Assembly: GCA_937874695.1 (NCBI GenBank)
Contig: CALNAJ010000018.1
Span: forward strand, 124,001 to 188,000
From: an uncultured Lactobacillus sp.
Lineage (GTDB): Bacteria > Bacillota > Bacilli > Lactobacillales > Lactobacillaceae
Reading direction: 5' to 3'
Length of the DNA: 64,000 bases
A model generated the notes under the pieces. The model was given only the letters and a program-made list of their open reading frames with translations, had not been told where the DNA came from and ran no database searches. The position numbers and the translations under genes are program-made. This document shows, piece by piece, positions 52,110 through 60,367 of the stretch (position 1 is its first letter; each line of letters starts with the position of its first letter).

Positions 52110-52643
52110 TTGAAGATGACTGTAGAGACTCGGCTACCTAAGCTGAGCACGTTGAGTTTGGTCACAATGGGCCTATTGATGGCGTTACAATTGGTGATCA
52201 AGAGTTTTTCGGTGGGACCAGCATTCCTGAAGTTTAGCTTCACGTTCCTGGTCGCGGCACTGGTTGCCCGTTTATTTGGCCCCTGGTGGGGGATGATGAC
52301 GGCAGCGGTGGTTGACGTTATCGGCACGCTGATGTCGGGTGGCCCGTTCTTTATCGGGTTTACGATCTCGGCGGTGTTGGGGTCACTGATCTACGCCTTG
52401 TTCCTGTATGGGAAGCCGGTGAGCTGGCCACGGTTGATCATCGCACAGGTGATTATCTCAGTAGTGGTTAACGCGCTGCTGAACACGCTGTGGGTGGCGA
52501 TCATGTATAAGACGCCATTCTGGGGACTATTCCCGGTACGACTCTTAAAACAGGTAATTATGACACCGATTCAAGTCGTGTTGCTTTACGCGCTGTTTAA
52601 GAGCCAGATGGTTAACTTAATTCAAAAACGCTTAAACCTTTAA
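52110..52643 (+). CDS. folT: Folate-family ECF transporter S component
   Basis: 177 residues with six hydrophobic segments and the S-component N-terminal pattern (LVTMGLLMALQLVIKSFSVG, FLKFSFTFLVAALVARLFGP). It captures folate and docks with the shared EcfAAT module encoded elsewhere. A THF riboswitch lies upstream, which supports the ligand. AGGAG at 52096-52100 directly abuts an ATG at 52101, an unusable spacing. The in-frame TTG at 52110 has nine-base spacing and is preferred; the ATG at 52116 is the alternative. Confidence 0.9.
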   Translation: MKMTVETRLPKLSTLSLVTMGLLMALQLVIKSFSVGPAFLKFSFTFLVAALVARLFGPWWGMMTAAVVDVIGTLMSGGPFFIGFTISAVLGSLIYALFLYGKPVSWPRLIIAQVIISVVVNALLNTLWVAIMYKTPFWGLFPVRLLKQVIMTPIQVVLLYALFKSQMVNLIQKRLNL

Positions 52644-52653
52644 AGTAAATGAG

Positions 52654-52688
52654 CACCATTTCGGTTGAGAAACTGGGATGGTGTTTTT
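52654..52688 (+). terminator. Terminator of folT
   Basis: CACCAT (52654-52659) pairs with ATGGTG (52678-52683), with further pairing inside, then five T residues. Confidence 0.7.
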
Positions 52689-52928
52689 AGTTGGCGTGGG
52701 GTGAAGTAGACAAGCTTAAATAAATTACTTTAACTTATGACTACACCAAACCCACCCACCACAATTCCACTTGCTAAACCCACAGCAGTGACTAACTGGT
52801 CCTTAGAGAATGTATGGTCAGTGCGTGAACCTTTAACTTTTTCTATTGAATCGGGGATTTGCCTTGTGTCTCCCGACTTTTTCAGTTATAACAAGGATTG
52901 ACGAGGCGCCATTTCGGGGAGGATATTT

Positions 52929-53369
52929 ATGAAGCAACTACTACAACTCTATGACAAGTATAAGAGTGTCATTGCATACCTATTTTTCGGGGGACTCACG
53001 ACATTGGTCAACCTGGTCGTCTTCTTCGTGACCGCGACAATGTGGGGCTGGAATTACCAGATTGCAACGGCGATGGCGTGGTTTATTTCCGTGCTGTTTG
53101 CGTACGTGACCAACCGGGTATGGGTCTTCCACTCCCACTTCACCACGTTTGAGGCCCTGTGGCGCGAGATTATCACATTCTTCTCCGTCAGAGCGGCCAC
53201 GCTGATTATGGATGAAGGCATCATGTGGATCGGGGTATCCTTATTATCGCAAAATGAAATGCTGACTAAGTTGGTTGACCAAGTCATTGTTGTCTTGGCA
53301 AACTACTTCTTCAGCAAATGGTTCGTCTTTCGTAAGACCAAGGCGACCTCATCGTCAATGAATGAGTAA
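52929..53369 (+). CDS. GtrA-family membrane protein
   Basis: 146 residues with four transmembrane segments. GtrA signatures are YLFFGGLTTLVNLVVFF, the second helix ending in AYVTNRVWVFHS and the C-terminal NYFFSKWFVFRK. Relatives help flip undecaprenyl-linked sugars or modify teichoic acids. GGGAGG precedes the ATG. No glycosyltransferase lies next to it. Confidence 0.9.
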   Translation: MKQLLQLYDKYKSVIAYLFFGGLTTLVNLVVFFVTATMWGWNYQIATAMAWFISVLFAYVTNRVWVFHSHFTTFEALWREIITFFSVRAATLIMDEGIMWIGVSLLSQNEMLTKLVDQVIVVLANYFFSKWFVFRKTKATSSSMNE

Positions 53370-53377
53370 ATGTCTAG

Positions 53378-53410
53378 ATCACGCTGTCTGAATGGATGGC
53401 GTGATTTTTT
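53378..53410 (+). terminator. Terminator of the gtrA-family gene
   Basis: ATCACGC (53378-53384) pairs with GCGTGAT (53399-53405), followed by a T-run. Confidence 0.8.
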
Positions 53411-53532
53411 AGTATCACTGTCATAAACCGTTGATGAGCTAACCAAGGCTAGTATCAAAACGATTTTTCAAAAAACTGAGACAGATTCCCCGGAAATTAC
53501 ATTAGTAGTAAGTAGGGACATCATTTGCCAAG

Positions 53533-53582
53533 CAAAAAACCAAGCCCTGATTCGGCACTAACCGAATCGGACTTGGCTTTAA
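53533..53582 (-). terminator. Terminator of the vanZ-family gene
   Basis: CCAAG(C)CCTGATTCGG pairs with CCGAATCGG(A)CTTGG around CACTAA. On the minus strand six T residues follow (53534-53539 read in reverse). Confidence 0.9.
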
Positions 53583-53590
53583 ATTTAATG

Positions 53591-54109
53591 TTAGGCAACT
53601 GCGCGCTGCTGGCGTTGTCGGTTGCGGTGACCAACGCGAACGCGGTAATAGATGGCGACTAGAACGCCACCAATCACGATACCGATAGCATTGGCGAGAA
53701 CATCGTTGATATCGCTACTCCGATTGATTAACCAGTGCTGTGAGAGGATATACTGAATGGTTTCGATGCTACTACCAGTGAAGAGGCCGAATGCGCCGAC
53801 GCCCCAGATGGAAATCTTCGGGGCGAGCCACTTTAGCAGGAGACCAAGTGGCAGGGTCAAGAGAATATTTTCCGCAAAGCCGAGATTAAAGACGTCTAAT
53901 TGCGTTAAGTTCACGCGGCCGAAGCCAACAGGCATAATGTAGACGCCGGTGCCAGAGAAGGAAATCGGTGTGAATAGGATTGCTGCTAAGCCGGTTAAGT
54001 AGGCTAGAGTCAGCAGGGCGAACCACCGATGCTTGTGCGTGGTCGTGACGATGAGCAGGCCGCTCAAGCAGGCCATGAGTAAGATAATTAATAAGGGTTC
54101 CCAGCGCAT
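53591..54109 (-). CDS. VanZ-family membrane protein
   Basis: 172 residues with about five transmembrane segments. The VanZ-like core includes LGFAENILLTLPLGLLLKW, GLFTGSSIETIQYI and the diagnostic RSSDINDVLANAIGIVIG. VanZ proteins can lower glycopeptide susceptibility, but most chromosomal relatives have no known role. GGAGGTG five bases before the ATG at 54109 fixes the start; an upstream ATG (54157) lacks a site. Confidence 0.88.
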   Translation of the reverse strand: MRWEPLLIILLMACLSGLLIVTTTHKHRWFALLTLAYLTGLAAILFTPISFSGTGVYIMPVGFGRVNLTQLDVFNLGFAENILLTLPLGLLLKWLAPKISIWGVGAFGLFTGSSIETIQYILSQHWLINRSSDINDVLANAIGIVIGGVLVAIYYRVRVGHRNRQRQQRAVA

Positions 54110-54213
54110 CGAATCACCTCCGAAAGATGCTAACCATTTAAACGTGTCATTCAACATGTTCTTAGACTACCGCAGAATGACGTAGCTGTGGGAAATTTGC
54201 CGGGGGCTTTAAG

Positions 54214-54260
54214 GTTTCTTTGGCCCTTTAGTAAATTCATAAGTTCTTGGGCAAAGAAAC
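54214..54260. repeat. Intergenic inverted repeat between vanZ-family and methyltransferase genes
   Basis: GTTTCTTTGGCCC (54214-54226) pairs with GGGCAAAGAAAC (54249-54260) with a one-base bulge and a 22-base loop. No T-run follows. A TATGAT box preceded by TGG lies further downstream (about 54350-54358) and may be the promoter of the methyltransferase gene. Confidence 0.4.
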
Positions 54261-54388
54261 ATCACATTCTTTCGCGGTCTCGGTGTACAGGCTGAAATGC
54301 GTCGACTGAGAATGTAGATGACGGGTGGCGCTGGCGGCTCTGTCAGCGTGGTATGATAAGGACAAATTAGTTGAGGAGGCGGAGTAAC

Positions 54389-55237
54389 ATGACCCATTCA
54401 GATTATCAAAGTGAATTGCGAGACAATCAAGCCAATTGGAACGACCGCGCTAAAGTCCACATGACCTCGGATTTTTACGACGTCGATTACTTGGTGGCAA
54501 CTCCAGACGAAACGACGGTGACCGTTCAGCATGACTATGCCGTTCTGCGGCAATGGCTACCTGAACATACGATTAAAGGTCGTGACTTGCTCCACCTGCA
54601 GTGTCATATCGGAACGGATACACTGTCCTGGCAACGCCTTGGCGCTACCAACGTCACGGGTTTGGACTTTTCGTCACAGTCACTGACGTATGCCAGAGAG
54701 ATTGCACAACGCGCACAGGCTGACATTACATATGTGCAGGGCGATGCGCGCTTTGCCAGTCAGCGGATTCAACGAAAATTTGACGTTGTGGTCACCAGTA
54801 TGGGGACGATTACGTGGCTGCCAAATCTGACGGCTTGGGCCCGGTCGATTGCGACGTTGTTGAAGGCTGGCGGTACATTTATGCTCCGTGATGATCATCC
54901 CTTCCTCAACGCGTTAGACTTCGAGTCGATGGTCGTTCACGCTGATTACTTCAATGACGGCACGCTGACCTACGAACAGGATGGCTCGTACACTGACCAT
55001 TCGGCCCATCGCGTGCAACACACAACAAACCACAACTGGAACCATGACTTTCAAGAGATCATCACAGCCCTCCTAACAGCGGGATTAACTCTCGAATTTC
55101 TGGGTGAATATCCACGAACGGAGTGGCCAGCGTTACCAAATCTGGTACAGCGCGACGGTTGGTTTGAACTGCCGGCCGATGCGCCGAAGATTCCCCTGAC
55201 ATTTGCGCTGGCGGCAAAGAAGCCAGCTCGCGGATAA
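54389..55237 (+). CDS. Class I SAM-dependent methyltransferase
   Basis: 282 residues. The SAM-binding region is LLHLQCHIGTDTLSWQRLGA followed by VTGLDFSSQSLTYARE, then YVQGDARF and FDVVVTSMGTITWLPNL. It resembles small-molecule methyltransferases (UbiE/Tam-like group). The substrate is unknown. GAGGAGG precedes the ATG at 54389. It is convergent with the MFS gene, with 35 bp between stop codons. Confidence 0.82.
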   Translation: MTHSDYQSELRDNQANWNDRAKVHMTSDFYDVDYLVATPDETTVTVQHDYAVLRQWLPEHTIKGRDLLHLQCHIGTDTLSWQRLGATNVTGLDFSSQSLTYAREIAQRAQADITYVQGDARFASQRIQRKFDVVVTSMGTITWLPNLTAWARSIATLLKAGGTFMLRDDHPFLNALDFESMVVHADYFNDGTLTYEQDGSYTDHSAHRVQHTTNHNWNHDFQEIITALLTAGLTLEFLGEYPRTEWPALPNLVQRDGWFELPADAPKIPLTFALAAKKPARG

Positions 55238-55272
55238 CTAGTTGTGATAGTTCATCCCTAATCCTGCCTGCT

Positions 55273-57009
55273 TTAGTGATTGTGTCGAAATTTGAATATG
55301 GGCACCATCAGGATTGCTGCAAATGGCACCCAGCTTAACACACCGAAAACATTAAGAAAGGCGTGATTCAAGTGGTACTTTAGTGACCGGTGAATGCGTT
55401 GCGTCAATTCGGTTAATTCGCGGTTAAGTTGGTGAACGCGTTGGGTGATCTTACGGTTGACTGCGATGGTGATTGACCGCTGTAGCTGGTGCTTTGCGGT
55501 CAGTGGAATGAGCGTCACTGGCACTGCCTTAGCTGTGGATATGCTGAGTAGCTGTTGTTGGTAGATTCGATGAACTTGTTGCTGTCGAGCAGCCGTAGAA
55601 ACCGTGATGGTCGTCGGCTTGAATTTCGTCTTGGTGGACGTGCTATTTGGATTGAGCCGCCGTTGCAGCTTTTGATTGAGTCGATGCTGCTGCGTTGCCG
55701 TTACGTTGGCCAACCGACTGACCTGGGTGTAAGCGACGGCCAGTGTTTCACGCTTCGCATGGGTCACGTTGCTGGTGAGTAGCGTGGTAAAGACGGCAAT
55801 TGCCAGGACCATTCCCACTTGTCGTAGGACGTTGGCCACACTTTGCGAGCTGGTCAAACGGGCGCCGTGAAAGTCGGCTACGGCGAGAATGTTCGCTGTG
55901 GCTGCGACTAAGCCGTAGCCTAAACCCAAGAGAATATCGGCGATAATCAGTTGCCGATAGTTGCTGCCCAGTGGAATACGGCCAAGTAGGACATAGCTGA
56001 TACCCATCAGTAGGAAGCCACTGGCAACAATCGGTTTGTCGTTGACGTGACGAATCACCAACGACGTTAGGATGACCGTCACCATAACCGTGATGGAATA
56101 GGGCGTCATCAGCAGAGCCGCTGTGAGTTCGCTGGTACCGTGAACACGAGTGAGAAAGGTTGGTAGAAGCACTGCGAGCCCACCCAGAAAGAAATTGCAG
56201 AGAATCAGTGCAAGGCTGGCACCATTAAAGTTACGACTCCGAAAGAGCTGCAGGTCGACCATGGGGTGCGCGGTATGCCGCTCCCAGGCCAGAAAGGTGA
56301 TGAAACTGACCGTGGTCAATGTAAACAGACTCATGATGATCGTGGACTGCCAACCCCAGGCATTACCTTTGATCAACCCCAGTGACAGGCTGAAAAGTAA
56401 GACCATGCTGAGCAGGGCACCGAGCCAATCAATTTTAACGGTAACCGTTTTTTCGTGGCGCAGAGGCAGTACGAAGCCAAAAACAATCAGGTCTAGAATG
56501 ACCAATGGCACATTGATGAAGAAGACCCAGCGCCAACCCCAATATTGGGCAACAATCCCGCCGACAGTCGGTCCCAACGCAACGGCTAATCCTTGAACAC
56601 CCGCCAATGCGGCAACGACTCGATTCCGGTTGGCTTGGCTGCTGAGGTCCAGGCCAATGACCATACTGGTCGGAATGATGGCAGCAGCCCCGATACTTTG
56701 AATGGCCCGGGCAACAAGCATCCAGGTCAGATTGGGTGACAGACCAGTTAGGAGTGACCCCAGGCCAAAGGCGACTAAACCAGCAAAGACAAATTTATTC
56801 TGACCAAAGTGTTCCGCGAGACGGCCGAATGGAATGATCAGTGTGGCGAAAATGATCGTGTAGACGTTGAGTGCCCAAGATAGTTCGGTCAGGTTTTCCC
56901 CAAAGGCCGACTGAATTTCGGGTAGAACGATGGTCATGATGGAAACATCCATCATACATAGCAGGTTTCCGAGCAGTAAAACGGGTAAAATACCCTTTAG
57001 CTTGTTCAT
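55273..57009 (-). CDS. DHA2-family multidrug MFS transporter
   Basis: 578 residues, a 14-helix proton-drug antiporter of the EmrB/QacA type. Family motifs include the early LCMMDVSIMTIVLPEIQ and motif A-like GRLAEHFGQNKFVF. Between the last two helices is a ~150-residue polar, basic, Gln/Thr-rich insertion (about 415-555), far larger than in EmrB but in the position of the QacA extracellular loop. The ATG at 57009 follows GGGGGAG. It is divergent from a TetR gene with inverted operator-like sites in the gap. Confidence 0.9.
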   Translation of the reverse strand: MNKLKGILPVLLLGNLLCMMDVSIMTIVLPEIQSAFGENLTELSWALNVYTIIFATLIIPFGRLAEHFGQNKFVFAGLVAFGLGSLLTGLSPNLTWMLVARAIQSIGAAAIIPTSMVIGLDLSSQANRNRVVAALAGVQGLAVALGPTVGGIVAQYWGWRWVFFINVPLVILDLIVFGFVLPLRHEKTVTVKIDWLGALLSMVLLFSLSLGLIKGNAWGWQSTIIMSLFTLTTVSFITFLAWERHTAHPMVDLQLFRSRNFNGASLALILCNFFLGGLAVLLPTFLTRVHGTSELTAALLMTPYSITVMVTVILTSLVIRHVNDKPIVASGFLLMGISYVLLGRIPLGSNYRQLIIADILLGLGYGLVAATANILAVADFHGARLTSSQSVANVLRQVGMVLAIAVFTTLLTSNVTHAKRETLAVAYTQVSRLANVTATQQHRLNQKLQRRLNPNSTSTKTKFKPTTITVSTAARQQQVHRIYQQQLLSISTAKAVPVTLIPLTAKHQLQRSITIAVNRKITQRVHQLNRELTELTQRIHRSLKYHLNHAFLNVFGVLSWVPFAAILMVPIFKFRHNH

Positions 57010-57030
57010 AGTGAGCTCCCCCTTTTGTGG

Positions 57031-57115
57031 CACATCTGTGACACCTTGACTTTAACAGCGTATACTGGGTCCTACAAGTGCAAGTCGCTACTGAAAGACA
57101 AGTGCTACAGATGTG
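57031..57115. promoter_or_regulatory. Divergent promoter region with paired operator half-sites
   Basis: CACATCTGT (57031-57039) and its exact complement ACAGATGTG (57107-57115) flank the shared promoter zone. A TATACT box (57061-57066) with TGTGAC 18 bp upstream could drive tetR, and a TATACG on the other strand overlaps it. ACAAGTGC occurs twice (57074-57081 and 57098-57105). The layout fits a TetR protein repressing both itself and the MFS gene. Confidence 0.55.
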
Positions 57116-57143
57116 GGAGATTTGTGACAGGAGGTTAGGCACC

Positions 57144-57707
57144 ATGAATGGACAGGAAAGACTAGCAGAACAGTCAAAAGCGTGGTTGGAGGCAGCTCTA
57201 TTTGATTTGTTAGACGAACGGCCGTACGCGGCGATTACGGTCACTGAAATTGCTGAACGCGCACAGTTGTCGCGGCGGACCTTTTACCGAGCGTTTCAGG
57301 ATAAGGATGCCTTATTAGATTACTATAACCAGGAGGTCGGACAACGGTACTTGGCGGCCCTACAACGCATTGATCCGCAAAATATGGTCTTTGAAGACGT
57401 GTTGACCTATTTCTTCGAGTTCTGGTGGCAGGAGCGTCAGCGGGTGAGTTGCTTGATTGCTCAGGGGCTCTTTGATCGTACGCTAGCACAGATAACGCCG
57501 CAAGCGAGTGAAATCTACCGGGTCTTCCCAGCACCTTGGCACATTGCCGGATCAACGGTGGAAACGGGCTACATCATGAGTTTTGCCGCAGGCGGCTTTT
57601 GGAACGTGCTGAACACATGGCTGGTCAAGCCCCATCCAGAATCGCCAGCAAAGATGGCCGCGTTACTGACAGCTGGGCTAAAACGATTGGGTGAGACTGG
57701 AGTTTAG
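57144..57707 (+). CDS. TetR/AcrR-family regulator of the adjacent efflux pump
   Basis: 187 residues. The DNA-binding domain is YAAITVTEIAERAQLSRRTF followed by YRAFQDKDALLDYY; the C-terminus is a TetR_C-type ligand domain. GGAGGT eight bases before the ATG at 57144 sets the start. It is divergent from the MFS gene, so local repression of drug efflux is the likely job. The inducer is unknown. Confidence 0.88.
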   Translation: MNGQERLAEQSKAWLEAALFDLLDERPYAAITVTEIAERAQLSRRTFYRAFQDKDALLDYYNQEVGQRYLAALQRIDPQNMVFEDVLTYFFEFWWQERQRVSCLIAQGLFDRTLAQITPQASEIYRVFPAPWHIAGSTVETGYIMSFAAGGFWNVLNTWLVKPHPESPAKMAALLTAGLKRLGETGV

Positions 57708-57783
57708 TTGGTTTTGAAATGTGAAATGGATCTTTTGACATGGAAAAAGGAATCATAATGCCTTATTTTAGATATTTAAGTAA

Positions 57784-57844
57784 AAATGGAAGTATAATGC
57801 CATTCTGGAAAGGTTTCTGGCTAAATGGCATTATGTTTCCATTT
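57784..57844. repeat. 21-bp inverted repeat upstream of the mazG-like gene
   Basis: 57784-57804 and 57824-57844 are inverted copies with two mismatches (AAATGGAA..TATAATGCCATT). A further partial copy of TAATGCC lies at about 57756-57762. There is no T-run, so it is not a standard terminator. It could be an operator or a small palindromic repeat element. Confidence 0.5.
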
Positions 57845-57925
57845 GACTAGAACTCAAGTTTTAGCGATTAATTGTGCGGTAACCACTGCAATTAGCAACT
57901 TCATACAGTAAAGGAGACAGACAAT

Positions 57926-58249
57926 TTGACAATCAATGATCATCAACAGTGGCTTGTCGATTTCTATAAACATCGTAATTGGTATCAGTATTCGCCCTTT
58001 GTTCATGTAGCAATTCTCACGGAAGAGGTGGGTGAGGTCTCGCGAGCAGTTCGTGCCAACGAAATTGGTCGTGACCATCCTGGTGAAAAACCTGCGACAC
58101 CTGCTGAGAAGCGGGCGAATCTAAAAGAAGAACTGGCGGATACGCTGGACTTGGTTCTGGTGCTCAGTAGCCTTTACGATATTGATGCACAGGACCTGCT
58201 GGAGGCGAGTGAGGCAAAACTGACGGCACGATTTAAGGGCGGTAAATAG
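57926..58249 (+). CDS. MazG-like nucleotide pyrophosphohydrolase
   Basis: 107 residues, the compact single-domain MazG/dUTPase-like all-alpha fold. Mg-binding acids are seen in AILTEEVGEVSRAVRA and KEELADTLDLVLVL. It probably cleaves a nucleoside triphosphate to monophosphate and pyrophosphate as a house-cleaning enzyme. The start is TTG with AAGGAG nine bases upstream; a nearby ATG is out of frame. Confidence 0.85.
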   Translation: MTINDHQQWLVDFYKHRNWYQYSPFVHVAILTEEVGEVSRAVRANEIGRDHPGEKPATPAEKRANLKEELADTLDLVLVLSSLYDIDAQDLLEASEAKLTARFKGGK

Positions 58250-58301
58250 GCCACAGCATTTAAACGCATTCGGCATATTAAAAAGAGTGAGTAGATAATA
58301 G

Positions 58302-58330
58302 TTATGTTATTATGACCGCCGCTGTATAAT
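58302..58330 (+). promoter_or_regulatory. Promoter of the yefM-like gene
   Basis: An extended -10 (TGTATAAT; TATAAT at 58325-58330) with TTATGT 17 bp upstream. A near-palindrome ATAATAG..TTATTAT around 58296-58312 overlaps the -35 and may be the antitoxin operator. Confidence 0.6.
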
Positions 58331-58373
58331 GAGGCTACCAGAAATAGGGAGAAATGAGAGGGGGCCTGCGGCT

Positions 58374-58622
58374 ATGGAAATTATCACTTATCATAAGTTT
58401 CGTAAGAATCCAAAGCACTATCTGGATAAGGTGACAGAAGCTGCTGAACCCGTGACCATCGCGCGTAAAAATCATCAAAACGCTGTTCTCATGTCGGCAG
58501 AGGTTTATCATAATATGCGCGAAAATCAATATATACTGGAAAATTCAGCCAATCGTGAATGGTTACAGAAATCTTTGAATCAGGTGCACCAAGGCCAAAC
58601 GATTCAGCATGATTTGCTTTAA
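58374..58622 (+). CDS. Phd/YefM-family antitoxin without an adjacent toxin
   Basis: 82 residues. The N-terminal EIITYHKFRKNPKHYLDKV and ARKNHQNAVLMSAEVYHNM are typical of YefM, a DNA-binding antitoxin of the YoeB toxin. The ATG at 58374 follows AGGGGG. No toxin frame follows: only 43 bp separate its stop from a terminator. The gene may be the remainder of a lost pair or a stand-alone regulator. Confidence 0.8.
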   Translation: MEIITYHKFRKNPKHYLDKVTEAAEPVTIARKNHQNAVLMSAEVYHNMRENQYILENSANREWLQKSLNQVHQGQTIQHDLL

Positions 58623-58665
58623 CAATGAATATTCATTAGATGCATAAAGTACGATTAGCAACACT

Positions 58666-58697
58666 AAAGGAGCCATGACGTCCGTCACAGCTCCTTT
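58666..58697. terminator. Terminator between the yefM-like gene and the DUF1453-like gene
   Basis: AAAGGAGC pairs with GCTCCTTT, with TGACG/TCCGTCA pairing inside. Only short T-runs follow on either strand. Confidence 0.6.
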
Positions 58698-58716
58698 GTT
58701 TTAGAAAATTTAGTTT

Positions 58717-59256
58717 TTATTTACTACGGCGTGCACGCCGGCGTTCGTGACGATCATGATGACTTTCGGCTTGTAAGGCGGCGTTGGCGCGCATTTCTGC
58801 CGGATACTGGCGCCGAGCAAGTAGCCAGACACAGCCTCGTTGAACGAGCAGCGTGACCCCCAAGTAGAGCAGCAACGTCACTGAGCTACCCGTCCACAGA
58901 CGGTCGACACCCAGATGACCGGCAATGCCGACCACCCACAAGACCACCGTTAACCAGTTACCTTGGCGCATGACGAGGCCATTGTCATTTACCCAGAAAT
59001 GGTAAGACCAAGCCCGTAGCGCGGCATAAATGAGCGCACTAGCGAGACTAAGGCTCCCGAAAATCAGGGCTTGTTGTGGGGTGATGTGCAAATGTTGTTT
59101 CTGAAAGGCATCACCGATTGAGGCCATTCCCAACAGAATAACCAGAACAAAAAATTTTAGCTTAAAACGAATGATTCTCGGGGCGAGTTGGCGTTTGATG
59201 ACGACGAATAAGAGCCAAGCTCCAAGAACAAGGTTGGTTAAATCTAAATTTTGCAT
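58717..59256 (-). CDS. Multi-pass membrane protein (CcdC/DUF1453-like)
   Basis: 179 residues with five hydrophobic segments and a strongly basic, His/Arg-rich C-terminus (HHDRHERRRARRSK). The layout and the LVLGAWLLFVVIKRQLAPRI start resemble CcdC/DUF1453 proteins, but the match is tentative. AAGGAG before the ATG at 59256 sets the start. Confidence 0.6.
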   Translation of the reverse strand: MQNLDLTNLVLGAWLLFVVIKRQLAPRIIRFKLKFFVLVILLGMASIGDAFQKQHLHITPQQALIFGSLSLASALIYAALRAWSYHFWVNDNGLVMRQGNWLTVVLWVVGIAGHLGVDRLWTGSSVTLLLYLGVTLLVQRGCVWLLARRQYPAEMRANAALQAESHHDRHERRRARRSK

Positions 59257-59482
59257 GACTAACTCCTTCAATGGATGATGAATAATTTAGGGCAATTTCT
59301 GATTATACACCTTGTTTCCGAAAAAATCGGTCAAATAAGTTTGTCTTGGAAAGTTTTACAGCATGCGCTATATGTTCTTGTAAAAGGTCAGACTCTAAAT
59401 TCTGAAAAAATAATTTATATGCGGATTCTTTGCGGTACTATTAAGAAGACAACTACAGAACGATAGAAGCGGGAGGATATTT

Positions 59483-60133
59483 ATGTTAAAAGACGAGCAG
59501 ATTGTCTGGGCCATTCATCAAATGGAAGACGATATTGGGCCGGTGGGGCCGTCACTGGATGCACGGACGCCCTTCCAGTTTTTGGTCTCCGTTATTTTAA
59601 GTGCGCAAGCCACGGATGTCTCGGTCAATAAGGTGACGCCGACCTTGTTCGCCAAGTATCCGGACCCTGCGGCGTTGATGGCGGCAGACGTGGTCGATGT
59701 TGAATCGATTATTAAAAGCGTTGGCCTTTTCCACAACAAGGCTAAAAATATCATTAAAACCGCGCGGATTGTTCACGAAGACTTAAACGATGTGGTACCG
59801 ACTGATCGGAAGGGTATCATGGCATTACCCGGTGCCGGTCGAAAAACGGCCAACGTTGTTTTGAGTGACGTCTTTGGTCAGGAGACATTTGCCGTGGACA
59901 CCCACGTCTCGGCCATTTCCAAGCGGCTTCATTTTGTGGAACAGTCGGCCTCACCCCTGCAGGTGGAGAATAAAATTGTCGGCGTCTTGGACCCCGCAGA
60001 ATTGCATCAAGCGCACCATACCATGATTGAATACGGTCGCAAGTATTCGATGAAGCTATCGCCGGAAAAGGAAGTTTGCCAGCTGATCATCGACTGTGAC
60101 AAGCTGAACGAAGAGAATGAGGCAGAAATCTAG
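59483..60133 (+). CDS. nth: Endonuclease III-like DNA glycosylase lacking a complete 4Fe-4S site
   Basis: 216 residues. The helix-hairpin-helix and catalytic lysine are in LPGAGRKTANVVL (Lys121) and the catalytic aspartate in FAVDTHVSAISKR (Asp139), as in Nth, which removes oxidised pyrimidines and nicks abasic sites. The C-terminal cluster motif C-X6-C-X2-C-X5-C retains only its last two cysteines (Cys199, Cys205); the first two positions are Ser189 and Lys196. It therefore probably does not hold an iron-sulfur cluster. GGGAGG precedes the ATG. It is not next to dnaD, where nth usually lies in relatives. Confidence 0.88.
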   Translation: MLKDEQIVWAIHQMEDDIGPVGPSLDARTPFQFLVSVILSAQATDVSVNKVTPTLFAKYPDPAALMAADVVDVESIIKSVGLFHNKAKNIIKTARIVHEDLNDVVPTDRKGIMALPGAGRKTANVVLSDVFGQETFAVDTHVSAISKRLHFVEQSASPLQVENKIVGVLDPAELHQAHHTMIEYGRKYSMKLSPEKEVCQLIIDCDKLNEENEAEI

Positions 60134-60247
60134 GAACGGGTAGCGGGGCGATAATCCTGACATCACGTAGACTAATGGACCTGCGTTTGCTCAAAGCCCC
60201 GGCGTATGTTACGGTTAATTTCAGTGAATAAACGAGGAGTGACGTTA

Positions 60248-60301
60248 ATGAGTGTGCGAAATTGCCGTGAAGTGTCCGGCACGAGATCGTGCAAGTCATA
60301 G
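60248..60301 (+). CDS. Possible 17-codon leader peptide
   Basis: A short frame in the 234-bp gap between nth and the mutS-like gene, preceded by CGAGGAGTGACG at acceptable spacing. The peptide has two cysteines and no recognised function. It may be a leader peptide or chance; coding is uncertain. Confidence 0.25.
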   Translation: MSVRNCREVSGTRSCKS

Positions 60302-60367
60302 CAAATAGCAGGACCGACAAGTCAACAATTGAAGGTCTCTCCATGCTGTTTGCCGCAAGGAGAGCAA

